NCBI RefSeq assembly: GCF_022347785.1
Contig: NZ_JAKRGA010000001.1
Coordinates: 248,001 to 312,000 of the forward strand
Source: Psychrobium sp. MM17-31
GTDB taxonomy: Bacteria > Pseudomonadota > Gammaproteobacteria > Enterobacterales > Psychrobiaceae
Direction of reading: 5' to 3'
DNA length: 64,000 nt
Translations under genes and position numbers: made by a program
Shown here: positions 8,239 through 17,308 of the stretch, piece after piece
How the letters are laid out: the number at the start of each line of letters is the position of its first letter
Numbering within the stretch: position 1 is the stretch's first letter
The notes under the pieces: generated by a model
The model's input: the letters and a program-made list of their open reading frames with translations, nothing else
Told to the model about the DNA's origin: nothing
Database searches by the model: none

Positions 8239-10062
8239 TTAGTTTTTCTTTGCGCCTTCTACGGCTGCTTCAATATAAGCATCAATCTGCTTTTCAAGAA
8301 GATGTAGCGGCACAGCGCCATTTTTTAAGATTTGGAAATGGAACTCGCGAATATCAAAGTCAGCCCCTAGACGATCTTCCGCTTTCTTGCGCAGACGTTT
8401 AATGGTTAGCTCACCAATCTTGTAAGACAGTGCTTGTCCCGGCCACGAAATGTAGCGGTCGGTTTCAGTCTTGATATTGTGTAGTGACAATGCCGAGTTT
8501 TCCTGCATAAAAGTCATGGCTTGTTCACGACTCCAGCCAAACATATGCATCCCTGTATCAACCACTAAACGCGCCGCACGCCACATTTCATAAGTTAGGC
8601 GACCAAAGTCACTATAGGCATCTTGATAAAAACCCATTTCTTTACCTAAATACTCGGCATATAACCCCCAACCTTCACCAAAGGCTGAAATGTAGTGATT
8701 ACGGCGATATTTTGGCACATCTTCCAACTCGCGATTAAGGGAAATCTGCAAGTGATGTCCCGGTACGGCTTCGTGCAGTGTTAATGCTTCCAACACGTAC
8801 AGCGGACGCTTGTCTAAACCGTAAGTATTTACCCAGTAATATCCCGCTGCGGTATCGCCATTAGCGCGAATATAACGTCCCGTGGTGTATTTAGGCGCAA
8901 TAGAATCTGGCACAGGCTCGACGCCGTATGGTGTGCGTGGCAGTAATTTGAAGAACTTAGGCAACTGCGCATCGGCTTTTTTAGCAATATATGACGCTTC
9001 TTTTAATAGGTCTTCTGCCGATTTCGCATAAAACTGTTTGTCGGTGCGAAGAAACTGCACAAAATCAGCAAAGCTACCTTTAAAACCTGTGCTGGCAATA
9101 ATCTCATCCATCTCAGCGCGGATGCGTTTAACCTCACGTAAACCAAGCTCGTGGACTTCTTTTGCCGTCATATCCGTGGTGGTGTAATGCTTAACACGAT
9201 TTTGATAAAAAGCTTCACCATCAGGCGTACTTGCCACACCAATCTTCGCCCGCGCATTTGGCTTGTATTCGCCAACGAAAAAGTCCATATAGCCTTGATA
9301 GCTAGGCAATACTTTATCTTTGATTATTGCCTTAGTTTGCTGCTTTAATTTATCGAAGTCAGCTTGCGAGATATGCGCTGGCTTATTGATAAATGGACGA
9401 TAAAACTCTGATTTAGTGACATCACTTACCAAAAACGCTGCAATGCTATCTTCATACCCCACCAATACAGGGCTTGGCTGAGTAAAACCAGTTTCAATAC
9501 CGCGCTTCATCCAACTGATATTCTCATCGAAATACTGCGGCACAGCCGCTAAACGCTTGAGGTAAAGCTGATAGTCTTCCGCTGTTTTAAAGCTGCTATT
9601 AGACACCATAAAAGAGAGCGCCGAATGAAAACCAAACTCCGAAGTCAGCGGCATGTAATGGGCGTTAAAGCGATATTCATCTACCGTATTGGCTACTTGC
9701 GAACTAATAATGGCGTGATTAATCTGATCTTGCTCGCCTAACTGAGCGACGTCGATCGCCGCAAGTTGCTTTTGAAAGGCTTTGTTTTTCTGATAGTTAT
9801 TTGCTAAAAATTCAGGTGATAAGTTCGGTAAGAAATAGCCGTTAACCCCGTCTTTGTGCTGGTAAACATCGATGCTTTTTCGATAATCGACAATCTGCTT
9901 GGTAATCTTCTCAAACGCTTTAGTGGCGCTATTTACAACAACACTTGCTTGTTCGCTCTCAGATGCGTGAGTCGCTTTGAGAGTAGTTTGCGTCGATTGA
10001 CACCCTGTTAGCATGACACCAGCAAGAGCAGTGGCTAACAAAGTCTGTTTTAAGTGATTCAT
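8239..10062 (-). CDS. DUF885 family lipoprotein, probable zinc-dependent peptidase
   Basis: A 607-residue protein with a lipoprotein signal (LTGC, Cys at residue 21), so it is anchored in the envelope. Near residue 429 is HEAVPGHHLQ, the conserved HExxxGHH block of DUF885. A further Glu in GEGWGLYAEYLG about 35 residues later fits a third zinc ligand. DUF885 proteins resemble M2/M3-like metallopeptidases in these motifs, although substrates are largely uncharacterised. Length is typical. It has its own terminator and a 141-base gap upstream, so it is probably monocistronic. Confidence 0.87.
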   Translation of the reverse strand: MNHLKQTLLATALAGVMLTGCQSTQTTLKATHASESEQASVVVNSATKAFEKITKQIVDYRKSIDVYQHKDGVNGYFLPNLSPEFLANNYQKNKAFQKQLAAIDVAQLGEQDQINHAIISSQVANTVDEYRFNAHYMPLTSEFGFHSALSFMVSNSSFKTAEDYQLYLKRLAAVPQYFDENISWMKRGIETGFTQPSPVLVGYEDSIAAFLVSDVTKSEFYRPFINKPAHISQADFDKLKQQTKAIIKDKVLPSYQGYMDFFVGEYKPNARAKIGVASTPDGEAFYQNRVKHYTTTDMTAKEVHELGLREVKRIRAEMDEIIASTGFKGSFADFVQFLRTDKQFYAKSAEDLLKEASYIAKKADAQLPKFFKLLPRTPYGVEPVPDSIAPKYTTGRYIRANGDTAAGYYWVNTYGLDKRPLYVLEALTLHEAVPGHHLQISLNRELEDVPKYRRNHYISAFGEGWGLYAEYLGKEMGFYQDAYSDFGRLTYEMWRAARLVVDTGMHMFGWSREQAMTFMQENSALSLHNIKTETDRYISWPGQALSYKIGELTIKRLRKKAEDRLGADFDIREFHFQILKNGAVPLHLLEKQIDAYIEAAVEGAKKN

Positions 10063-10175
10063 AATTCTTCCGTTTTCTTATTATTCTTATCTGATAATTG
10101 TTCTAATTTTTCTGAGCATTAAAGTGTCACAAAGTTTAATCGCAAGCAATAAAAAGCCTGAGAGGGAATTGTCAA

Positions 10176-10193
10176 AGCGATAAGAGAATCGCT
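10176..10193 (-). terminator. Possible weak terminator
   Basis: AGCGAT, 6-base loop, ATCGCT, lying 10 bases past the stop of the minus-strand gene at 10204. No long U-run, so the call is tentative. Confidence 0.3.
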
Positions 10194-10203
10194 ATTTTAT
10201 AAC

Positions 10204-10536
10204 TTATTTGGGATAAAAAGATGAGACGATCTCAAGGGTATCAATTTCAACAACAACTACCATTTTCGTGCCCGGTTTAGAGCCTCTTATATTTTTGTTT
10301 GTTTCAGAAAGTCCAAAATCAAATATATAGTTCTGAGTGTTTTTATATACTTTTACACCACCAATATTTATATCAAAACCACGAAATTCACATTCTTTGA
10401 TCGCAACATTTAATGCTCTCAACAGCTCTTTTGAAACTTCAGCAATACGTGGAGGCATTTCAGGACTATTGTCTACTGAGGCATTGGATATATTTGTCGA
10501 TATACAAAGCAAGGCAGCTATAACTAATTTATTCAT
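10204..10536 (-). CDS. Small exported protein of unknown function
   Basis: A 110-residue protein with a signal peptide (MNKLVIAALLCISTNISNA, cleavage near residue 19). The mature part is about 90 residues with a single Cys (ECEFRGFDINIGG) and alternating strands. Not recognised. It lies 26 bases downstream of the pseudouridine synthase gene, on the same strand, but has its own plausible ribosome site (GGGAAG). The base composition is more AT-rich than its neighbours, which could mark a later arrival. Confidence 0.6.
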   Translation of the reverse strand: MNKLVIAALLCISTNISNASVDNSPEMPPRIAEVSKELLRALNVAIKECEFRGFDINIGGVKVYKNTQNYIFDFGLSETNKNIRGSKPGTKMVVVVEIDTLEIVSSFYPK

Positions 10537-10562
10537 TTATCTTCCCATTTAAGTTAATGCAG

Positions 10563-12227
10563 TTAAAACGGTGCTTTCACCTCAAACACCATCGGCTGCT
10601 TAGTCAGTGGATGATTAAATTCGATGCGCTGCGCGTGAAGCATTAAACGCTCGCCACTGTTGCCATATAAATCATCGCCAACAATGGCGGTGTTAAGCCC
10701 TTGATGATGAGCGCAATGCACGCGCAGTTGATGAGTACGTCCCGTTACAGGCCACAAATTTAGCCATGTACGGCCATGCTCTTGTTTAGTAATTTGCCAC
10801 ATGGTATGAGCGGGTTTACCTTCAACGGCGCATACTTTTTGCCGCGGTCTGTCCTCAAAATCATTACACAGCGGCAATTCTATTTCGCCCTCAACACCAG
10901 GCTTGCTATCGAGCATGCCATCGACAATAGCCACGTATTGCTTGTGTACTATGCGCTTTATAAATTGATGCTGAAAATTCTTTTGCGCCCGCTCGTTTAA
11001 CGCAATAAGCATTAAGCCCGAGGTTGCCATATCTAAGCGGTGAACAATTAATCCACCACGAGCATTGGGATACAGGGCACGAATACGAGTTTTCACACTA
11101 TCTTGCACATGACGCCCCGGCACCGATAACAAACCCGATGGCTTGTTAATTACCAAAAACGATTCTTCTTCATGCACGATATCGAGATCGGCTGAGTCAT
11201 TGCCAAGTTGCTGCAATGGATCTTCATCCACTTCAAGTCCTTGCAACATGTAGTTTAAAATTGGCTGACATTTACCGATACACGCCGGATACACTTGCTT
11301 GTGTTGACGAACTTGCGAGTCTGGCGCTCTGCCCCACCAAAACTCACTCAATGCAATAGGCGTCAGCTGCATTTGATAAGCCACCTGCAATAACTTTGGC
11401 GCGGCACAATCACCAGAGCCTGACGGCGGCACGCGCTGCGCAGTTGTCGCAAACAGCTCGTTCATATCACGAGTTTCACCTTTAGCATTTAAGAGCTGAT
11501 ACTTAGCAAACAGATATTGTTGTAAATCGTTTGAACGCTGCTTGCGAGACTGTTTTAGTTGATTTAATTCGTCCACCAACACGCTGTGTTGCTGCTGTAA
11601 TTCAGCCAGCGTTTTTTGCGCTTCCAGCTTTAAATCCCGCAGTTTATTTTTGTCATCGACACTTTGCTGTGCGAGTGTTTTAACCAAGTCTTCATCGGCG
11701 TTGGCACGCTGCGCCTTACGCGCCTTGCGATTAACCGCCATTTGCGTTTGCCACGCGCTAATTTGCTCGGAAAAAGACTGTTCAGCGTCTTTAATTTGTG
11801 TGGCTAGTTGCTCGATAAGAGGATTGGCTTCCTTGCGCGCAATATCGCTATTCATTTCATTGATAGCCAGTTGCTCAGCGGCGCTTTGTTCATCGCCCCC
11901 CAAACTTATCATGGGGCAAAATTCGTCATTGAGCGCCGAATACTCTGGCTCAGACTCTGGCTTTAGCGTTTGCCCAGAATAAGCCGTCAGAAAACCAAGT
12001 TCTCCCTGATTGTCTCGCACCACTAGCACGCCGAACATTTTACCGTCGTTATCAAAATCATGCAGTTCACCACCGTCGCCTGATAACCATTGTTGTAGCT
12101 GTTCACTAGCTGCAATAGCCAGCGGATGCGGTTGATAGAAAAAGGGAAAGGTAAACTTCTGAGGGAGTTCAATTTCACTTACATCGCAGGAAAAACGGTG
12201 AAATAGCGATGAAGATAGGCTGTTCAA
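10563..12227 (-). CDS. RluA-family RNA pseudouridine synthase with a long N-terminal extension
   Basis: Converts uridine to pseudouridine in rRNA or tRNA. The catalytic domain fills the C-terminal part (about residues 325-554): NKPSGLLSVPG, then HRLDMATSGL with the catalytic Asp, and GRTHQLRVH near the end. The first 320 residues are an extension: an unknown N-terminal domain and a long coiled coil (about residues 130-235, rich in Gln, Glu, Lys and Ala). Long forms of about 550 residues exist in Vibrio and Alteromonadales; their target nucleotide is not something I can state. It may be cotranscribed with the small exported protein. Confidence 0.88.
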   Translation of the reverse strand: MNSLSSSLFHRFSCDVSEIELPQKFTFPFFYQPHPLAIAASEQLQQWLSGDGGELHDFDNDGKMFGVLVVRDNQGELGFLTAYSGQTLKPESEPEYSALNDEFCPMISLGGDEQSAAEQLAINEMNSDIARKEANPLIEQLATQIKDAEQSFSEQISAWQTQMAVNRKARKAQRANADEDLVKTLAQQSVDDKNKLRDLKLEAQKTLAELQQQHSVLVDELNQLKQSRKQRSNDLQQYLFAKYQLLNAKGETRDMNELFATTAQRVPPSGSGDCAAPKLLQVAYQMQLTPIALSEFWWGRAPDSQVRQHKQVYPACIGKCQPILNYMLQGLEVDEDPLQQLGNDSADLDIVHEEESFLVINKPSGLLSVPGRHVQDSVKTRIRALYPNARGGLIVHRLDMATSGLMLIALNERAQKNFQHQFIKRIVHKQYVAIVDGMLDSKPGVEGEIELPLCNDFEDRPRQKVCAVEGKPAHTMWQITKQEHGRTWLNLWPVTGRTHQLRVHCAHHQGLNTAIVGDDLYGNSGERLMLHAQRIEFNHPLTKQPMVFEVKAPF

Positions 12228-12278
12228 GGGGCGTTACTCAATTGGGATGATCAAAGCGCAATCATACCAATTCGCCGA

Positions 12279-12800
12279 TTAGTGCGCTAGCTCGGCACGA
12301 TAAACCAGTAAATCTTGCATTTGCCCATCGAGCTCAAAATAATCAGTAATGGTAGATATATAGTTAGCACCCGCTTTCTTGGCAATGCTAATGCTGGCAA
12401 TGTTTTTTGATAAACAGTGAAACTCTAGTGAATTAATACCAAAATCAGCGCGGTGCGCCGCCAAATAATCCACACAACGAGAAATTACCCCGTGGCCGTG
12501 GGCATGTTCACTGAGCCAATAGCCAAGCTCTGCAACCCCATTTTCGTCAATAGATTTAATGGCAAAGACACCGCTAATTTCATCGTTAACATACACCCCA
12601 AACCACTGTTTTTTTGGCAACTCACTGTTGGCGCGCTCGTCGATATAACGACGACAACTCGCTTCATCAACAACCTCTTTGACCCAATACAAATACGTCG
12701 CGAGCATTGTACGGTTGGCTTCAATACGCCTAAAAAGCGCTGGCGCATCACTTACCAATAGCGGTTTTAACGCTAACTTGTCAGATAATTGGATAATCAT
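12279..12800 (-). CDS. GNAT acetyltransferase, RimJ/RimL type
   Basis: Transfers acetyl from acetyl-CoA to an amine, perhaps a protein N-terminus or small molecule. I take the ATG at 12800 (173 residues, MIIQLSDKLALKPL). A GTG at 12827 would add nine residues and overlap the upstream gene by 20 bases. The RimL-type pattern is clear: VSDAPALFRRIEANR near residue 14, ELGYWLSEHAHGHGVISRCV near residue 90 (the acetyl-CoA loop region), and FHCLSKNIASISIAKKAG near residue 127. It follows the uracil-DNA glycosylase gene by 7 bases and is probably cotranscribed. Substrate unknown. Confidence 0.85.
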   Translation of the reverse strand: MIIQLSDKLALKPLLVSDAPALFRRIEANRTMLATYLYWVKEVVDEASCRRYIDERANSELPKKQWFGVYVNDEISGVFAIKSIDENGVAELGYWLSEHAHGHGVISRCVDYLAAHRADFGINSLEFHCLSKNIASISIAKKAGANYISTITDYFELDGQMQDLLVYRAELAH

Positions 12801-12807
12801 AAATCGC

Positions 12808-13380
12808 TTATAGAATTTCTTGGACACGCAGTTTTAACGCAGGAACGACCTCGTCGTCAAACCACTGATTTCGTTTAAGCCAAATATTATTGCGGGGACT
12901 CGGGTGCGGCAAGATCAATTGTTGTGGCCAATGTTCACGCCACCTTTTCACGGCATCAGTTACCGATTTAGCAGCATTAGGCGCGTGATAGGCCTTGGCG
13001 TATTGGCCGAGAATAATCACTAGCTCTAAGGATTCAAACTGTGCCATTAGCTCGTCACGCCATGTCTGAGCGCAGATTTTTGGCGGCGCTAAATCTCCAG
13101 ACTTGCCTGTACCGGGAAAACAAAATGCCATAGGTAATATCGCAAACTGTTTTTCATCATAAAAAGTCGCTTTATCAACCCCTAGCCAATCGCGCAGCCT
13201 GTCACCGCTGGCGTCATCAAAAGGAATACCAGATTCGTGTACCTTGCGCCCCGGCGCTTGTCCAGCAATGAGAATTTTCGCGCTCGGATCAAATTGCAGC
13301 ACAGGCCGCACGCCGTGAGGAAACTTATCTTCACACAGACGGCAATTACGAATATTCTCTATCAGCGTTTCACTGCTCAC
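12808..13380 (-). CDS. Uracil-DNA glycosylase superfamily protein
   Basis: Probable base-excision enzyme or relative. Key blocks: CRLCEDKFPHGVRPVL near residue 10, ILIAGQAPGRKVHESGIPFDD (active-site loop GQAPG followed by the long KVHESGIPF segment), LVIILGQYAKAYH, and the C-terminal HPSPRNNIWLKRNQW with the conserved HPSPRN. The two Cys near the N-terminus are not the four-Cys FeS pattern of family 4 or 5. Start chosen at GTG 13380 (190 residues), where family similarity begins and just after the upstream stop. An ATG at 13446 would overlap the hydroxylase gene by 56 bases. Activity on uracil is inferred. Confidence 0.82.
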   Translation of the reverse strand: MSSETLIENIRNCRLCEDKFPHGVRPVLQFDPSAKILIAGQAPGRKVHESGIPFDDASGDRLRDWLGVDKATFYDEKQFAILPMAFCFPGTGKSGDLAPPKICAQTWRDELMAQFESLELVIILGQYAKAYHAPNAAKSVTDAVKRWREHWPQQLILPHPSPRNNIWLKRNQWFDDEVVPALKLRVQEIL

Positions 13381-13390
13381 GAGGGCACTC

Positions 13391-14065
13391 TCATGATTTA
13401 TCACGCCAGTCTTTCGGTAAATGGTAAGTGCCCAGTAACCAATCAAAAATAGGAATGGTGATATTGAAATTCTTGGCGGTCATTAAATCGCGCTTGTGGT
13501 GCTCAACATGCAGCTGACGCAACTCGCGCCAAATAGGCGTGCGCTCGACAAAGCTACCCTCAGGCAAATGATAAGAAAAATGCATGACCTCATAAAACAA
13601 ATAACCGCTGATCGCCGCTGCGCCATATAAATAAGCAACATTATCGGTAGCGACTTGCATTAATAACCAGCCCCCAGGAATCACTAAGCCAACAATAAAA
13701 GCAATGATCAGATAGCCGGGAAACAATACCACACGCCAATCCCGCACCGATTGAAATGGCATTGCATGCTCTAAGAAGAAGGTATGATGATCGCCACTAT
13801 GACGTTGATAAAACAGCTTACCGTACTTGATTTTACGATGACCAAGCCAGCGATGAGCATAATACTCTGCAAAATTGACCACCAGCATAGTTAGAGGAAA
13901 CACTAACCATTCGCGCCAGCTAACATCATTGGTTTGCAACAAACCATAAGAAATGACGCTAACGCCAACCACCAACACAAATAGCATGTGCAGCCAGCCA
14001 GAATAGGACGGAGAAATAGCTGCGCGATATTTCTCCCGAAATTTTTCCATCGCCTGTGGAGTCAT
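13391..14065 (-). CDS. Fatty-acid hydroxylase / sterol desaturase family protein
   Basis: An integral-membrane diiron oxygenase-type enzyme of 224 residues. The histidine clusters expected for the family are present in order: HRWLGHRK, HSGDHHTFF, HFSYH and HVEHHKRD. About four membrane helices surround them. The carotenoid oxygenase gene lies upstream on the same strand but is separated by a terminator-like hairpin at 14096-14130, so cotranscription is doubtful. Reaction: O2-dependent hydroxylation of a lipid; the exact substrate (fatty acid, carotenoid or sterol-like) is not decided by sequence. Confidence 0.85.
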   Translation of the reverse strand: MTPQAMEKFREKYRAAISPSYSGWLHMLFVLVVGVSVISYGLLQTNDVSWREWLVFPLTMLVVNFAEYYAHRWLGHRKIKYGKLFYQRHSGDHHTFFLEHAMPFQSVRDWRVVLFPGYLIIAFIVGLVIPGGWLLMQVATDNVAYLYGAAAISGYLFYEVMHFSYHLPEGSFVERTPIWRELRQLHVEHHKRDLMTAKNFNITIPIFDWLLGTYHLPKDWRDKS

Positions 14066-14095
14066 AATATTGCTCTTTTTATAATTATTATATAA

Positions 14096-14130
14096 GGGCT
14101 GTTTTTCCGATTTAGAGAAAACAACAGCCC
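14096..14130 (-). terminator. Terminator-like hairpin between the carotenoid oxygenase and hydroxylase genes
   Basis: GGGCTGTT (14096-14103) pairs with AACAGCCC (14123-14130). On the minus strand it follows the carotenoid oxygenase stop by about 64 bases and is followed by an AT-rich stretch. Confidence 0.6.
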
Positions 14131-14194
14131 CTAAGTTAAACTAATGTTTAAATTAAAAGCAATAGCTTTCAAATAATTAGCTTCGTCATAACTC

Positions 14195-15706
14195 CTAAGC
14201 GGGTATGAAATTACCGTGGAAACCTAATGGTAGATTATAAGGCAGCCATGCTCGTCCCATTGGCCCAGCGGCTAGATTATCGGCTTCAAACACACTGATA
14301 CAGGTGCGTTGGCTAGGCACATGCAGCGCGGTACCAATCACATACGCCCCCTGCTCCGTACCGCTTGGCGAAATTGGCACATGCTCTTCCACTAAGAAAT
14401 CCGATCCGTACCGATATTTATCCTGTTTACCTGTCGTGGTATCGATGCGCGAAACCGATTCACTCCACAACGCATCATCCGACGATGACAGGTGATACAG
14501 GTGCTTGTTCTTAATCCCTGTCAAATTAGGCAAAATACGGGGGAACTCGCTATTGATATCCGTGTTATTTATCTCTACTTGGCCATTTCTTTTTAAGCGT
14601 ATAAATACCGACTGTGAACGAGTGTTAATAGCCGCTTTACCTATCATCAAGCGCGACAGTTTATGTAGAGCTTCAGCATCTTGATATAAACAGGCATCAA
14701 AACAAATGGTACCATCGCGCTCTTGCCATGCATTACCAAAATGAAATACAAAAGCTGGCGGCAGTTGGTACTCCCTAACTTGCTGCAGTGTATTTTTATC
14801 TAAAACTAATACCCGCATTGGCACGTTTTTATTAAACTTTATCCGCTCAAAATAACCTTCATCTGATGACGACTGCACTAGCGATGGCAGGACTATCAGC
14901 ACATATTTTTCGCTAATCAGAAAGTCATGCAACATACCGCCTTTGTAATTACCATCAATCAAGCTGACGTTCTTCATCACACCATTGGCACCGAGGTGAT
15001 AAACCGCAATGCGCCCAGAGTTGTGCAAGCCAAAGTTAAAAATGTCACCGTTGCCATCAATCTTCGGATGAGCAGAGAACGGCAGCCCTTTGAGTTTATC
15101 GCCATAGCGAGAGTGCTCGCCAAGATTCACTAAGCCCTCAAAATCCAAACTCTCTGGGTTAACACGCGCTGGCGAGCCTGCCTCCCACAGCGTCCACAAA
15201 TCATCCCCCACCGCAATGACATTGGTATTAGCGGTATTTACGGTATCGTTATCCACAACGGCTAGTGAGTTTGGAATTTTAGTATCTGGCGCGGAATACA
15301 AAAACTTTCCCGCACGCTGCTCCTGTTGAAACTTCGGTGTTTGCACGAACTTGCCACGGTGAAATACCTTGCCATCGACAAACTTGAACTGCTGCAACAT
15401 GCCATCGCCTTCAAATAAATGCTGATAACGAATATCACCGCGCTCAAGCTTAGCTGGCCCATTGCGAAACAAGCTTCCTTGTAAAGCTTGTGGAATAGTG
15501 CCTTCAACATCCATTTGTTTGAGGGCAAAGTCTTGATTGACGTCCTTAAAACCAATTAAGCGTTGATCATTGGCCAAGGCATCGCTAAACATCGATTTAT
15601 AGTTGACGATGGGCGGGGTTGCGCCAAGCTTGAGTGACATTGGCAGTGTAGAGGCCGCGCCTACAGCCCCTAACGATTGAATAAAGTGACGACGAGATAA
15701 TTGCAT
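14195..15706 (-). CDS. Carotenoid oxygenase (retinal pigment epithelial membrane protein family), Tat-exported
   Basis: A 503-residue iron(II) dioxygenase that would cleave a carotenoid or similar polyene or stilbene. The four histidines of the seven-bladed propeller iron site are visible: SAHPK (about residue 212), LHDFL (259), FHFGN (321) and FHGNF at the C-terminus (497). The N-terminus holds a perfect twin-arginine signal (SRRHFIQSLGAVGAAST), so the folded enzyme is probably sent to the periplasm. That is uncommon for this usually cytosolic family. It lies 32 bases downstream of the DUF2141 gene and likely forms one operon with it. Confidence 0.9.
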   Translation of the reverse strand: MQLSRRHFIQSLGAVGAASTLPMSLKLGATPPIVNYKSMFSDALANDQRLIGFKDVNQDFALKQMDVEGTIPQALQGSLFRNGPAKLERGDIRYQHLFEGDGMLQQFKFVDGKVFHRGKFVQTPKFQQEQRAGKFLYSAPDTKIPNSLAVVDNDTVNTANTNVIAVGDDLWTLWEAGSPARVNPESLDFEGLVNLGEHSRYGDKLKGLPFSAHPKIDGNGDIFNFGLHNSGRIAVYHLGANGVMKNVSLIDGNYKGGMLHDFLISEKYVLIVLPSLVQSSSDEGYFERIKFNKNVPMRVLVLDKNTLQQVREYQLPPAFVFHFGNAWQERDGTICFDACLYQDAEALHKLSRLMIGKAAINTRSQSVFIRLKRNGQVEINNTDINSEFPRILPNLTGIKNKHLYHLSSSDDALWSESVSRIDTTTGKQDKYRYGSDFLVEEHVPISPSGTEQGAYVIGTALHVPSQRTCISVFEADNLAAGPMGRAWLPYNLPLGFHGNFIPA

Positions 15707-15738
15707 GTTGCGCTCCTTCTAACTTCGATTGCTAACAG

Positions 15739-16200
15739 TTATTTGCTGTAAATAACGCTTGAGCTATTGGCGACATCACTCATCACAGCAAATTTCGCTG
15801 CGTCGAAACCAACAGGTCCATAGCTCGGTTTGGCATCATTAGAAAAACCAATCCCCTCAATTGGGCTACCAAATAAGTTAAGGTCGAGCTTGCCGTTGCC
15901 ATTTTCATCGTGGAAATAGCGCACCGCATAATCCCCTTGAGGTAAGTCTTCAAAAGTCACGACGACTTCATCACCGTCCACCGCAACAATAGTCGAAGCC
16001 TGCGCTTTGTTCTTTTTATAATTCTCAGCACCGTTAAATAAGGCGACATACATTTTCCCTTGTTTAGTTTTTACGTCGGTCATTGAAAATGTCAGTTGAT
16101 AGTGCTCTGCCACTTGCGGTGTTGATGCCAAAACTGGCAAAGAAATGATTGAAGCCAATACTGTCGTTGCCATGAATGTGTTAAGTGATTTAGTAAACAT
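15739..16200 (-). CDS. DUF2141 exported protein
   Basis: A 153-residue protein with a signal peptide (cleavage near Ala-25). DUF2141 blocks: KQGKMYVALFNGAENYKK, a central LPQGDYAVRYFHDENGNGKLDLNLFGSPIEGIGFSND (an Asp/Asn-rich metal-loop-like segment, then the family's GxPxEGxGFSN). Family proteins are small periplasmic beta-sandwiches of unknown role, often next to carotenoid or lipid genes. First gene of the operon with the carotenoid oxygenase; its 156-base upstream region is shared with the divergent LytTR regulator and holds paired repeats. Confidence 0.87.
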   Translation of the reverse strand: MFTKSLNTFMATTVLASIISLPVLASTPQVAEHYQLTFSMTDVKTKQGKMYVALFNGAENYKKNKAQASTIVAVDGDEVVVTFEDLPQGDYAVRYFHDENGNGKLDLNLFGSPIEGIGFSNDAKPSYGPVGFDAAKFAVMSDVANSSSVIYSK

Positions 16201-16308
16201 AATGATTCTCCAAATAGTATTTTTCGTTGTTAGTTAGCGCCATGAAAGTGCTCATTGCGCTGCTTGAGAAAAACGATAAAATAGCCAGCGAAACAACAAC
16301 AGCGACTT

Positions 16309-16337
16309 TTCGTAAAGTGAGTTCAATTATTCGTAAA
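16309..16337. promoter_or_regulatory. Two direct repeats, candidate LytTR operator
   Basis: TTCGTAAA at 16309-16316 and again at 16330-16337, offset 21 bp (two helical turns), between the DUF2141 gene and the LytTR gene. LytTR regulators typically bind pairs of short direct repeats on one face of the DNA, so this is a candidate site for self-control or for control of the divergent pair. Confidence 0.45.
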
Positions 16338-16356
16338 AGACGCAAAAAAGGATGAT

Positions 16357-17229
16357 GTGCAATTGGCGAATCGTGAAATACACAATAAAAATCAAATGCT
16401 TTTGTCACAGCTAAAATCAAAGCGATTCGTTAGAGGTTTAGCCTCAATGGTTATTGCAGGTCTGATTATTGGCCTATTAGCGCCCTTTGGCATGGTCAAT
16501 ATTCCGGTGACAGTAGCGCTCAGTTTTTGGGTCATCATTTGCGTTGTTGGCTATGGCATTTACTCACCGGTGATCAATGCCTGCGACATCTTATTAGATG
16601 AAAAAATTAGCCCTCGCTGGCTCAGAATTTCCCTTGGCGCATTCGGCGCGAGCTTGTTGATGAGTTTAATTATTCCGGTGGTGAGCAATGCATTTTTCGA
16701 TATCAGCGCCGATTATTGGTCACAAGTTGGCGCGGCATTTTTCCAGACAGCCATCATCGGCGGTGTGATTTCAGCCATTAGCTTGATGATGCTACTTATC
16801 AGTCAGCAACAAGCCCAGCTGCAGCAATCGCAACAAGCACTCAATGAACAAGCGCAAGTCATTGAGCAGGCAAAACAACAGACTGACAACTTGGTTGAGA
16901 ACTTAGCAGACAAGCAACTCAACCAACTGATGGAAAAAGTACCGCTAGAGAAACGTGGCCAATTGCTATGTTTAGAAATGGACGATCACTACCTCAACAT
17001 TCACACCGACAAAGGCACGCATATGGCTTTAATGCGTTTCAAAGACGCCTTAGCACTATTAGAAGATTGTGATGGTCTACAAACTCATCGCTCATGGTGG
17101 GTGGCAACAGATGCCATCGTTGGTCTTGAGAAAGAAGGTCGTAAAACTTTGTTACGATTATCTAATGATGTGCTAGCACCTGTGTCGCGGACGTATCAGC
17201 CAAAAGTTAACCAATTGAAGCTAAGTTAG
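16357..17229 (+). CDS. Membrane-bound LytTR-domain transcription regulator
   Basis: A 290-residue protein. Four membrane helices (about residues 24-46, 48-72, 90-116 and 120-147) are followed by a Gln-rich coiled coil (about residues 148-190) and a C-terminal LytTR DNA-binding domain (about residues 195-287; CLEMDDHYLNIHT, then LQTHRSWWVATDAI and a closing VSRTYQPKV). No receiver domain is present, so the membrane part probably senses the signal or a partner protein directly. The GTG start has AAGGAT 6 bases upstream. It is divergent from the DUF2141/carotenoid oxygenase pair, which is its most likely target. Confidence 0.88.
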   Translation: MQLANREIHNKNQMLLSQLKSKRFVRGLASMVIAGLIIGLLAPFGMVNIPVTVALSFWVIICVVGYGIYSPVINACDILLDEKISPRWLRISLGAFGASLLMSLIIPVVSNAFFDISADYWSQVGAAFFQTAIIGGVISAISLMMLLISQQQAQLQQSQQALNEQAQVIEQAKQQTDNLVENLADKQLNQLMEKVPLEKRGQLLCLEMDDHYLNIHTDKGTHMALMRFKDALALLEDCDGLQTHRSWWVATDAIVGLEKEGRKTLLRLSNDVLAPVSRTYQPKVNQLKLS

Positions 17230-17308
17230 CTATTTCGTTTAGTGAATAAGTAGGTTAAATTCCATCCTTCTAAAAATAACAATAATAAAAATCGTTAAAA
17301 GGATTTAT

